Shown piece after piece: positions 1 through 6,559 of a stretch of DNA of 9,750 nt. This DNA is from Lysobacterales bacterium (GTDB lineage Bacteria; Pseudomonadota; Gammaproteobacteria; Xanthomonadales; SZUA-36), in contig JABSSV010000315.1 of assembly GCA_013213875.1 (NCBI GenBank), positions 1 to 9,750 on the forward strand, given 5' to 3'. Each line of letters opens with the position of its first letter. Positions within the stretch are counted from its first letter, which is position 1. The notes under the pieces were generated by a model. It saw nothing but the letters and a program-made list of their open reading frames with translations. It was not told the DNA's origin and made no database searches. A program made the position numbers and the translations under genes.

Positions 1-129
1 GGCCAGACCACGGCATGGACGCAGGGACACACCCACCGCCAGCGCGATCAGCGCCAGCAACGGCCAGCCGATGCAGCTTCCCTCCGGTAGCCAGTGTGGT
101 AGCAATAGCCCGGCAATCAGCCCAGGCAC
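1..129 (-). CDS. ComEC/Rec2-like DNA-uptake channel protein, N-terminal 43 codons (runs off left edge)
   Basis: A partial reading frame enters from the left edge and begins at a GTG at 129-127. An in-frame TAG lies two codons upstream, so no longer start is possible. A G-rich stretch resembling a ribosome binding site sits about 7 nt before the GTG. The visible 43 residues start MPGLIAGLLLPHWLPEG and continue into a second hydrophobic stretch (WPLLALIALAVGVSL), then a basic turn (RPCRG). Two closely spaced hydrophobic segments with a short loop are typical of the N-terminus of ComEC/Rec2, the inner-membrane channel that passes single-stranded DNA into the cytoplasm in competent bacteria. The call rests mainly on context: in pseudomonads and relatives, comEC lies downstream of the lol genes in the same orientation. 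The gene starts 53 nt after the lolD stop and is probably cotranscribed. The competence domains themselves are outside the window, so another small membrane protein is possible. Confidence 0.55.
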   Translation of the reverse strand, partial: MPGLIAGLLLPHWLPEGSCIGWPLLALIALAVGVSLRPCRGLA

Positions 130-182
130 AGCCTATCCCCCCGCTGCACGCGCCCGGAACTCGCTGCCAGGCAGCGAATGGT

Positions 183-878
183 CTAGGACATTGGGCTCAG
201 GCAGCCATTTCGCAGTTCCAGCCGGCGATCCATACGCGCGGCCAGACGGGGGTCATGAGTCACCAGCACCAGGCTGGTAGCGAGTTCGCGGTTCAGTTCC
301 AACAGCATGCTGAAGACCCGATCCGCTGTCTGTTCATCCAGATTGCCGGTGGGTTCATCGCCCAGCAGGCAGGCCGGCTCACCCACCAGGGCACGGGCGA
401 GCGCTGTGCGCTGGCGCTCGCCACCAGACATCTCCCCGGGCTTGTGGGTGGCGCGCGGGGCGAGGCCTACCCGATCCAGCATGGCGCTGGCCTGTTGCCG
501 CGCCGCTGCAGCCGGTAAACCTCTCAGCAGCAGGGGCATGGCCACGTTCTCCAGCGCCGTAAACTCTGGCAGCAAATGGTGAAACTGATAGACAAAACCA
601 AACTCCCGGTTACGGATAGCAGCGCGTTCTGTCTCGGACACGGACCAGAGGGACTGACCGGCGACCGTTACGGCGCCCTGATCCGGCTTATCCAGGCCAC
701 CGAGTATGTGCAGCAAGGTACTTTTACCTGCCCCCGAAGCCCCCAGGATGGCTATGGACGCACCCCGCTCTACCTGCAATTGCGCCCGATCCAGCACGAC
801 AATCTCTCTGGAGCCCTGGCGGAAACTGCGATGAATGTCGCTGGCTTCCAACACGATGCCATGATCAGGTTTACTCAT
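183..878 (-). CDS. lolD: LolD, ATPase of the lipoprotein-releasing ABC transporter
   Basis: This 231-residue cytoplasmic ATPase powers extraction of outer-membrane lipoproteins from the inner membrane and their transfer to the periplasmic carrier LolA. All ABC motifs are present: Walker A GASGAGKST at 46-54, Q-loop Gln98 in FVYQFHHLLPEFTALENV (a stretch typical of LolD), signature SGGER at 151-155, Walker B LLGDEP at 171-176 followed by TGNLD, and the H-loop His208. The length matches the family. The frame is open further upstream to 965, but I place the start at ATG 878: it gives MSKPDHGIVLEASDIHRSF, the usual LolD N-terminus, and has a GAGG site 9 nt upstream (888-891 on the plus strand). 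The start overlaps the permease stop by 8 nt (ATGAGTAA), which implies translational coupling. No second permease gene follows; the next gene is comEC-like. Confidence 0.96.
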   Translation of the reverse strand: MSKPDHGIVLEASDIHRSFRQGSREIVVLDRAQLQVERGASIAILGASGAGKSTLLHILGGLDKPDQGAVTVAGQSLWSVSETERAAIRNREFGFVYQFHHLLPEFTALENVAMPLLLRGLPAAAARQQASAMLDRVGLAPRATHKPGEMSGGERQRTALARALVGEPACLLGDEPTGNLDEQTADRVFSMLLELNRELATSLVLVTHDPRLAARMDRRLELRNGCLSPMS

Positions 879-2118
879 AGCGCAGTGCCTCGGCCGGTTG
901 GGTCCGGGATGCCCGCCAGGAAGGATACAGCGTGGACAGCAAGCCCATGGCCAGCGACATGCCACCGAACTTGATCACGTCGCTGCTGCGCAGATCGGAT
1001 GGCAACTCGGTCAGGTAATAGATATCACCGGGAAAGAGTGCGAAACCGAACAGCTTTTCCAGAAAAGGCACCACGGTACCGATATTCTGGGCCAGGGCGA
1101 TGCCACCCACCACGCCGAGCGCCGTGCCGATAACTCCGATTAGACTGCCCTGCACGATAAACACGCGCATGATGGTGCCACTATTGGCGCCCATGGTTTT
1201 GAGGATGGCGATATCGCTTTGCTTATCCGTGACCACCATGACCAGCATAGAAATAATGTTGAAGGCCGCCACCGCGATAATCAGACTCAGAATGACCCAC
1301 ATGACGGTCTTTTCTGTCTTTACCGCCTGAAACAGGTTACCGCGCTCCTGCGTCCAGTCGCGCACGCGATAGAGCCCTTCCAACTCATCGGAAATATCCC
1401 GCGCCGTCATCCAGGCTCGGTCCATATCCTCCAGTTCCAGGCGCACGCCGCCCACGGTACCCTCGGGCATGCGCAGCAGTCGCGCCGCGTCGGCCTGGTG
1501 CACAACCGCCAGCGACGTATCATTTTCATATTCACCAAACTCGAAGGCTCCCACCACGGTAAAGCGCTTCATCTGTGGATTGGCCCCAAAGGGACTGGCC
1601 TTAAGCTTCGGCGCAATTACCGTCACCTTGTCGCCCATACCCACCCGCAGGCTGGCAGCGAGGCCGGTACCCAGCACAATGCCATAGCCACCGGGCTGAA
1701 GATCCGCCAGACTGCCCGCCAGCATCTTCTCCTCAATTTCCGACACCCGGGCTTCATATTCCGGCTCCACACCGCGCAACAGGGCACCGGTGGAGCCACG
1801 GGCCTGTAGCCAGACGCCCTGCTCGATATAGGGCGCAGCGGCGATTACCTCCTCCCGGGCCTCCACCTGGCTGACCAGGGGGCGCCAATCTGAGAAGTTG
1901 TCATTCAGCGGTTGAATCGTCGCATGAGAAATCGCCCCCAGGATGCGCAGGCGCAATTCTTTTTCGAAACCGTTCATCACGGAGATCACGGTGATCAGGG
2001 TGGTCACGCCCAGTGCGATGCCCAGCATGGAAATCAGCGAAATAAAGCTGATGAAGTGGTTTTTGCGCTTGGCCTTGAGATAGCGCAGACCGACGAACAG
2101 GGAGACAGGCTTATACAT
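871..2118 (-). CDS. lolC: LolC/LolE-family lipoprotein-releasing permease, probably the sole (LolF-type) subunit
   Basis: This 415-residue inner-membrane permease partners LolD. The N-terminus (MYKPVSLFVGLRYLKAKRKN) matches the start of E. coli LolC closely, which fixes the ATG. Four membrane segments lie near residues 24-48, 272-296, 318-346 and 381-400, with a large periplasmic MacB-type domain between the first two. The cytoplasmic coupling stretch DKQSDIAILKTMGA is at 298-311, and the protein ends in the usual PAEALRYE. A proline-bounded loop near 172-186 (KASPFGANPQMKRF) lines up with the LolA-binding hook of LolC, which LolE lacks. Only one permease gene is present beside lolD, so a LolF-type homodimer is likely; a separate lolE elsewhere cannot be excluded. 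No Shine-Dalgarno sequence precedes the ATG; a mini-ORF stop lies 12 nt upstream and may supply ribosomes by reinitiation. Confidence 0.94.
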   Translation of the reverse strand: MYKPVSLFVGLRYLKAKRKNHFISFISLISMLGIALGVTTLITVISVMNGFEKELRLRILGAISHATIQPLNDNFSDWRPLVSQVEAREEVIAAAPYIEQGVWLQARGSTGALLRGVEPEYEARVSEIEEKMLAGSLADLQPGGYGIVLGTGLAASLRVGMGDKVTVIAPKLKASPFGANPQMKRFTVVGAFEFGEYENDTSLAVVHQADAARLLRMPEGTVGGVRLELEDMDRAWMTARDISDELEGLYRVRDWTQERGNLFQAVKTEKTVMWVILSLIIAVAAFNIISMLVMVVTDKQSDIAILKTMGANSGTIMRVFIVQGSLIGVIGTALGVVGGIALAQNIGTVVPFLEKLFGFALFPGDIYYLTELPSDLRSSDVIKFGGMSLAMGLLSTLYPSWRASRTQPAEALRYE

Positions 2119-2130
2119 GGCGGCATTAGA

Positions 2131-2193
2131 TCACAGCGTGCTGCTCAGCAGCCACTGATCGGGACGTCTTGGGGGGTAGGAAATGTCGGTCAT
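2131..2193 (-). CDS. 20-codon mini-ORF linking rluC to the lol permease
   Basis: A short frame (MTDISYPPRRPDQWLLSSTL) starts at an ATG that overlaps the rluC stop as ATGA (2193-2190) and ends in TGA 12 nt before the permease ATG. I recognise no family, and it has no clear Shine-Dalgarno site of its own. It could be a coupling leader that carries ribosomes across the rluC-permease gap, the remnant of a lost gene, or chance. The exact four-base overlap on one side and the short distance on the other are the only positive evidence. Confidence 0.25.
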   Translation of the reverse strand: MTDISYPPRRPDQWLLSSTL

Positions 2194-3122
2194 AGCCGGT
2201 CCATGGTCAGTCTTAGCTCGTCGGGTAAGGGACAGGAAAAATGCTGCGGCGTTCCATGCACATCGTCGAAGGCCAGACTGTGGGCATGCAGGAACAGCCG
2301 TTCCAGCCCACGTCGGCGCCATTTCCGCAGGGAGTCATCATCCAGATAGCGCGCATCACCGGCACAGGGCGCGCCCAAGAAGACCGCGTGGGCCCGAATT
2401 TGATGGGTGCGGCCAGTGACCGGTATGGCCTCCGCAAATGTGGCCGGACCCAGATTTTCGAGCCGCAGGAACCGCGTTACAGAAGGCTTACCGGATGGGT
2501 GTACGATCATGAATCGTTCGCCATGGTGCTCCTGCTTTAACAGCGGCTCATCAACCGTCCATTTGTCGCCGGGCAAGCGCCCTTGCAGGAGCGTCAGGTA
2601 ACGCTTTTCCGTCTCGCGCTGGGCAAAGCGCGCCTGCAAGGCGCGCAGGGCCTTACCGTTTTTGGCCACCAGCAGGATGCCGCTGGTCTCCCGATCCAGC
2701 CGATGGACCAGGTCCAACTGTTCGCTGCTGCGTGATTGCCGCAGCGCTTCAATGAGGCCCCAGTCCAGACCGCTGCCCCCATGCACTGCCAGGCCGGCAG
2801 GCTTGTTGCACACCAGCATGTTCTCGTCCTCAAACAACAGGCTCTTCTCGAGCTGTTCAATCACCGCGTCCGGAACCCGAGGTACGGTTCGCTCCTGCAG
2901 GCGCACAGGCGGGATACGAACCTGTTCACCGGCATTCAGTTTCTGGAACGGTTTGGCGCGTTTGCCGTCCACCCGCACCTGCCCTGTGCGAATCAGCTTG
3001 TAAACAGCACTACGCGGAACGCCGGGCAACTGGGCCATCAAAAAGTTGTCGAGACGTTGACGATCACGATCCTCAGGCACCGCCATCATTCTGACGCGAT
3101 TGGTTTTTTTATCTTCTTTCAA
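2190..3122 (-). CDS. rluC: RluC, 23S rRNA pseudouridine synthase
   Basis: RluC converts uridines to pseudouridines in 23S rRNA (positions 955, 2504 and 2580 in E. coli), around the peptidyl-transferase centre. The 310-residue protein has an N-terminal S4-type RNA-binding domain (about 22-75, with QRLDNFL and VPRSAVYKLIRTGQVRVDGKR), followed by the RluA-type catalytic domain. The hallmark HRLDRETSG is at 140-148 with catalytic Asp143, and GRTHQIRAH follows near 237-245. Length and order match E. coli RluC (319 aa). The first usable start is TTG at 3122; an in-frame TGA lies three codons before it. Similarity to E. coli RluC extends before the Met-Met at residues 12-13, so I prefer TTG, although ATG at residue 12 or 13 is possible. 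Neither start has a strong Shine-Dalgarno site. The gene is divergent from rne, as in E. coli and Pseudomonas, and heads the lol-comEC operon. Confidence 0.95.
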   Translation of the reverse strand: MKEDKKTNRVRMMAVPEDRDRQRLDNFLMAQLPGVPRSAVYKLIRTGQVRVDGKRAKPFQKLNAGEQVRIPPVRLQERTVPRVPDAVIEQLEKSLLFEDENMLVCNKPAGLAVHGGSGLDWGLIEALRQSRSSEQLDLVHRLDRETSGILLVAKNGKALRALQARFAQRETEKRYLTLLQGRLPGDKWTVDEPLLKQEHHGERFMIVHPSGKPSVTRFLRLENLGPATFAEAIPVTGRTHQIRAHAVFLGAPCAGDARYLDDDSLRKWRRRGLERLFLHAHSLAFDDVHGTPQHFSCPLPDELRLTMDRL

Positions 3123-3134
3123 GGACCCAACTCA

Positions 3135-3163
3135 TTGATTGACAGTAGCAAGACTGTTATATT
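3135..3163 (+). promoter_or_regulatory. Sigma-70-type promoter with extended -10 for rne
   Basis: A -35 box TTGATT (3135-3140) and a -10 box TATATT (3158-3163) are separated by 17 bp, and a TG dinucleotide at 3155-3156 makes an extended -10. Transcription would start near 3170, giving rne a leader of roughly 400 nt. This is the best promoter-like sequence in the rluC-rne gap. Confidence 0.65.
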
Positions 3164-3169
3164 CGCCAG

Positions 3170-3574
3170 CTTCGACGCGGCCTGTCCGCTGACGGCTGTC
3201 AGCCCGCAGCACCTACTGGTGTATTAAGCGCCGAGTGTAGCCCATGAGCGGCTCACTTTCCGCTCTCAGACAGCGCCCGTGTCGAGTGACTGCGTGTCCC
3301 GAGACCGCAGACCGTTTTATCGGCGGCGCCCGCCCGTGTGTCAGGTGCGTAGCCCAGCAGCCCTCCCCTCCGGGGTGAGCGGCGCTAAACCGAAAGAAGG
3401 CCCCAACCGTGGAGGCCGGTCCCGAGCCCCTGGGTTCGGGCTAGAGAACAGATCAGGCAACACCGGTGCGGCTTCGGCCTGGCGCCGGTCGCGAAAAGCG
3501 CCGCCCTACGCTCCTGGCGTTGGCAGCGCCTTGCAACCGTGGCACACAGCGCCGGGTTGCCCGAGGACAATAAG
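3170..3574 (+). promoter_or_regulatory. Long structured 5' leader of rne (rne5-like)
   Basis: There is no credible gene between rluC and rne. The region reads as a structured untranslated leader. Hairpins visible by eye: GCTGAC/GTCAGC with a GGCT loop (3188-3203); GAGCGG/CCGCTC (3246-3265); an 8-bp stem CCCGAGCC/GGTTCGGG (3421-3440); and a long stem ACCGGTGC/GCGCCGGT capped by GGC-TTCG-GCC (3462-3489), that is, a C(UUCG)G tetraloop above a two-base bulge. In E. coli the roughly 360-nt rne leader folds into hairpins that RNase E senses to adjust its own mRNA level. The position, length and hairpins here fit the same arrangement. Whether the fold matches the known rne5 family is inference. Confidence 0.6.
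3462..3489 (+). promoter_or_regulatory. UUCG-capped hairpin in the rne leader
   Basis: The 8-bp lower stem pairs 3462-3469 with 3482-3489. The 3-bp upper stem pairs 3470-3472 with 3477-3479 and closes a TTCG loop. Bases 3480-3481 (TG) form a bulge. It lies about 85 nt before the rne start codon and has no following T run, so it is unlikely to be a terminator. It is a candidate recognition or stability element for RNase E autocontrol. Confidence 0.55.
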
Positions 3575-6487
3575 ATGAAAAGGATGCTGATCAACGCGAC
3601 TCAGCCCGAAGAGTTGCGTGTCGCCGTCGCCGACGGCCAGCAATTGCTCGACCTCGATATTGAGGTCCCCGCGCAAGAACAAAAGAAATCAAACATTTAC
3701 AAGGGCCGGATCACTCGAGTCGAGCCCTCCCTGGAAGCCTGTTTTGTCGAGTTTGGCTCCCAGCGCCACGGCTTTCTGCCGCTCAAGGAAATCAGTCGCG
3801 AGTACTACGCCAAGAACGTCCGCAACAAGGACGGCAAGGTGCCCATTCGCGAGGCGGTGAAAGAAGGCCAGGAAATCATTATTCAGGTGGAAAAGGAAGA
3901 GCGCGGTACCAAGGGCGCGGCGCTTACCACCTTTATCTCCCTGGCGGGACGCTACCTGGTACTGATGCCCAACAACCCTTCCGCTGGCGGTGTGTCACGC
4001 CGTATTACCGGTGATGACCGTCAGCACCTGCGCGAACAGCTGGCCCAGGTCACCTCACCTGATAACGTAGGTATCATTGTGCGCACGGCTGGCGTTGGCC
4101 GGGAGGCCGAAGAACTGCAGTGGGATCTCGACTATCTGGTGCAGCTCTGGGACTCCATCACCAAAGCTGCCACGGAGCGCAAAGCGCCGTTTCTGATCTA
4201 CCAGGAAAGCAATCTGTTCATCCGCGCCCTGCGCGATCATCTGCGCAAGGACATTGGTGAGATTCTCGTAGACGACGAAAAGGTCTACCAAGATGCCAGC
4301 GAGTTCATGCAGTCCGTAATGCCGCATAACCTGCGCAAACTGAAGCTGTATCAGGATCAGGTGCCGCTTTTCAGCCGCTATCAGATAGAAAGCCAGATCG
4401 AGTCCGCCTTTGCCCGCACGGTCCACCTGCCCAGCGGCGGCTCCGTGGTCTTTGATCCGACCGAGGCCCTGCTCTCCATCGATATCAACTCGGCCCGCGC
4501 CACCAAGGGTTCAGACATTGAGGAGACCGCGCACCGGACCAACCTTGAGGCGGCGGCCGAAATTGCGCGGCAACTGCGCCTGCGCGACCTGGGCGGCCTG
4601 ATCGTTATCGACTTCATCGACATGATGGACCGGCGAAATCAGCGATCGGTGGGAAACCGGCTGCGTGAATCCCTGCAATTGGACAAGGCGCGCGTCCAGA
4701 CCGGGAAAATCTCGCGCTTTGGCCTGTTGGAAATGTCACGTCAGCGTCTGCGTCCCTCGCTGGGTGAGTCCACCCAGTTAATTTGCCCGCGCTGTGACGG
4801 CCAGGGCCATATACGCAGCGTTGAATCCCTAGCCCTGTCTATCTTACGTCTGTCTGAAGAAGAGGCCATGAAGGAGTACACGGGTCAGGTCATCGTGCAG
4901 GCCCCGACCAAGGTGGCCAACTTCCTGCTCAACGAAAAGCGCAGCGCACTGAACGACATCGAGGCACGCCACAAGGTGTCTATCGTCTTGCTGGGCAACG
5001 AAAACATGGTGACGCCAGCCTTCGAGATTTTGCGCGTGCGTAAATCCGAAGTCAGCGACGACCCCAGCTACAGCCATGTGGAAGCACCGGCCCCGGAACT
5101 GGTCGCCAATGCAGAAACACAGGCCAAGGCACAGGTCGCTGCGGTGCAGGCTGTGGCACCACCAAAGCCAGCGCCCGCCCGCCCGGCGGCTCCGGAGAAC
5201 GACGCGAGCAGCAAGAAAGACAGCGGCTTCCTTGCCCGTCTGGGTAAGATGTTGTTCGCCAGTGGTGACAGCACTGAGGAAAGCGAAGCGCCAGCGGAAA
5301 AAGCTCCCCAGAGCAAGGGTAAGAAAGCGCCCAGCAAAGCGCGTAGCCAGCAAGGTGGCAGCAAGAAAACCACGCGCAAGACCGGTAAGAAAACCGGACA
5401 GCGCAAAGCCACGGGTCAGAAACAGGGTTCTGCCGCTGGCGAGGAACAGGAAAACACCCGCAGCCGGAGCCGCTCGCGCAGCCGCTCGAGAAATCGCCGC
5501 AAGAAGGCGGGCACGGCTACGGCCACCGCAGGCGCTGCCACTCAGACCAACGCTGCCAAGGTCACCAGCGATGTAAATCCTGCCGACCCTCAGAGCGCTG
5601 AGGGTGGCGAGAAAAAGACCAAACGTCGCCGCAGTCGCGGCCGCCGTGGCGGTCGCGGACGGAACAAGGCCGCCAGTGCAGCAGCTGCCGCCGGCACAGC
5701 GGACGCGTCGGTAAGTCAGGCTGACAGCACGCCAACGGAAACGCAGCAGACGCCGGTCAGCAACAATAAGACCGCGCAAGCGCCGGAGCAGCCGACCGCC
5801 TCAGCCGAGACCAATCTTGCACCGATTGATCGAGCCTTCCAGAAGAAGGCAGAAAAACAAGCGAGTGAAGACAGCAAACCTGCGCCTAAAAAGAAAGCAC
5901 CAAGGCGCAAGGCCCCAGCGAAAAAAGCACCGACCAAGGACAGCCCGTCCGTGGCCAGTGGCGACAATCCCAGCACCAGTGGAGAACAGAAAGCTGCGGA
6001 CAAGGCAGCGCCCACAGCAGCCAAGCCAACGGCAGAAAAAGCCACGGAAAAGGCAGCCAGCGTCACCGCAAAGGATGGCGCGAAAGAGCAGCCAGCGGAC
6101 GTCACGAAACGGGACAGCAAGCCGGCAGCTCCTGCTGCCAGTTCGGCAACGCCGACCCGGGAGACGGACGCAGAAACGGCCGGCGCGGACAAGGCGGACA
6201 CGCCCAAGCCAGCAACCGCCAAGGCACCGAAGGCTAAGGCGCCGAAGGCAAAGGCCGGCCAGGACAAGCCAGCGCCCGAGGCACCAGCCTCTGCTGACGA
6301 GGCGGGAACAGCGAAAGTACAGCCAAAGGCCGCTTCCGCCAAAAAGAAAGTGAGCAAGAAAGTCGGCAAAAAGACCGCCAAAAAGACGGCCTCAAAGGCT
6401 GACACAAAGGCAGAGCCCGACGCCAAAACCAAAGGCATCTACACGCTGAGCTCAGCCAGCGAGGACAAGCCCGCCGCCAAGGACTAG
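3575..6487 (+). CDS. rne: RNase E, essential endoribonuclease and degradosome scaffold
   Basis: RNase E makes the initiating cuts in mRNA decay and processes rRNA and tRNA precursors; it works as a tetramer at the inner membrane. The start is ATG 3575 (MKRMLINATQ, the family N-terminus) with GAGG at 3563-3566. The 970-residue product has an S1 domain near 36-119, a 5'-sensor/RNase H-like region with IIVRTAGVG near 167-175, and a DNase I-like core with metal ligands Asp303 and Asp346. The Zn-link CPRC is at 404-407 and the small domain runs to about 490; numbering of these sites equals E. coli. The remaining roughly 460 residues are low complexity. GFLARLGKMLF (551-561) could be the membrane-binding amphipathic helix. 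An RS-repeat plus basic stretch lies at 629-644, KTKRRRSRGRRGGRGRN at 681-697, and long Lys/Ala/Pro repeats at 760-945. I do not recognise E. coli-type helicase or enolase docking segments. A 72-bp convergent gap follows the stop. Confidence 0.97.
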   Translation: MKRMLINATQPEELRVAVADGQQLLDLDIEVPAQEQKKSNIYKGRITRVEPSLEACFVEFGSQRHGFLPLKEISREYYAKNVRNKDGKVPIREAVKEGQEIIIQVEKEERGTKGAALTTFISLAGRYLVLMPNNPSAGGVSRRITGDDRQHLREQLAQVTSPDNVGIIVRTAGVGREAEELQWDLDYLVQLWDSITKAATERKAPFLIYQESNLFIRALRDHLRKDIGEILVDDEKVYQDASEFMQSVMPHNLRKLKLYQDQVPLFSRYQIESQIESAFARTVHLPSGGSVVFDPTEALLSIDINSARATKGSDIEETAHRTNLEAAAEIARQLRLRDLGGLIVIDFIDMMDRRNQRSVGNRLRESLQLDKARVQTGKISRFGLLEMSRQRLRPSLGESTQLICPRCDGQGHIRSVESLALSILRLSEEEAMKEYTGQVIVQAPTKVANFLLNEKRSALNDIEARHKVSIVLLGNENMVTPAFEILRVRKSEVSDDPSYSHVEAPAPELVANAETQAKAQVAAVQAVAPPKPAPARPAAPENDASSKKDSGFLARLGKMLFASGDSTEESEAPAEKAPQSKGKKAPSKARSQQGGSKKTTRKTGKKTGQRKATGQKQGSAAGEEQENTRSRSRSRSRSRNRRKKAGTATATAGAATQTNAAKVTSDVNPADPQSAEGGEKKTKRRRSRGRRGGRGRNKAASAAAAAGTADASVSQADSTPTETQQTPVSNNKTAQAPEQPTASAETNLAPIDRAFQKKAEKQASEDSKPAPKKKAPRRKAPAKKAPTKDSPSVASGDNPSTSGEQKAADKAAPTAAKPTAEKATEKAASVTAKDGAKEQPADVTKRDSKPAAPAASSATPTRETDAETAGADKADTPKPATAKAPKAKAPKAKAGQDKPAPEAPASADEAGTAKVQPKAASAKKKVSKKVGKKTAKKTASKADTKAEPDAKTKGIYTLSSASEDKPAAKD

Positions 6488-6493
6488 GCGCAC

Positions 6494-6510
6494 GCCTGCC
6501 CCAGGCAGGC
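6494..6510. terminator. Hairpin just after rne, no T run
   Basis: A perfect 7-bp inverted repeat GCCTGCC-CCA-GGCAGGC begins 7 nt after the rne stop codon. Neither strand has a T tract beside it, so it is not a classical intrinsic terminator. It is more likely a 3'-end stabilising or Rho-assisted termination structure shared by the convergent genes. Confidence 0.4.
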
Positions 6511-6526
6511 CGCAATCGGCACCCGG

Positions 6527-6553
6527 CATGGGCTCCGCATATCGGGGCCCGTG
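6527..6553. terminator. 11-bp stem-loop between convergent rne and response-regulator genes
   Basis: Bases 6527-6537 pair with 6543-6553, including two G-T pairs, around the loop CATAT. The stem begins 6 nt beyond the response-regulator stop codon (minus strand). There is no flanking T run on either strand. With the hairpin at 6494-6510 it fills most of the 72-bp gap and probably marks transcript ends in both directions. Confidence 0.45.
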
Positions 6554-6559
6554 TCGCAC

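Noticed and set aside
879..965. Extended N-terminus of LolD starting at 965
   Set aside because: The extra 29 residues overlap the permease coding end, do not resemble LolD, and ATG 878 has a good ribosome site and a canonical LolD N-terminus.
3139..3163. TTGACA at 3139-3144 as the rne -35 box
   Set aside because: Only 13 bp separate it from TATATT, too short; the overlapping TTGATT at 3135-3140 gives the right 17-bp spacing.
3235..3560. A separate structured RNA gene such as RNase P RNA in the rluC-rne gap
   Set aside because: The conserved RNase P RNA core segments are absent, and the position immediately before rne explains the structure as an mRNA leader.
3539..3574. Upstream in-frame ATG for rne
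   Set aside because: The RNase E family begins MKRMLINA, and the GAGG at 3563-3566 serves ATG 3575. The upstream codons belong to the leader.
4844..6438. Long minus-strand open frames opposite rne (4844-5779 and 5716-6438)
   Set aside because: They are shadows of the Lys/Ala/Arg-rich rne tail, whose codon composition leaves the opposite strand nearly free of stops. Their products are compositionally biased with no recognisable domain, while the rne frame is unambiguous.
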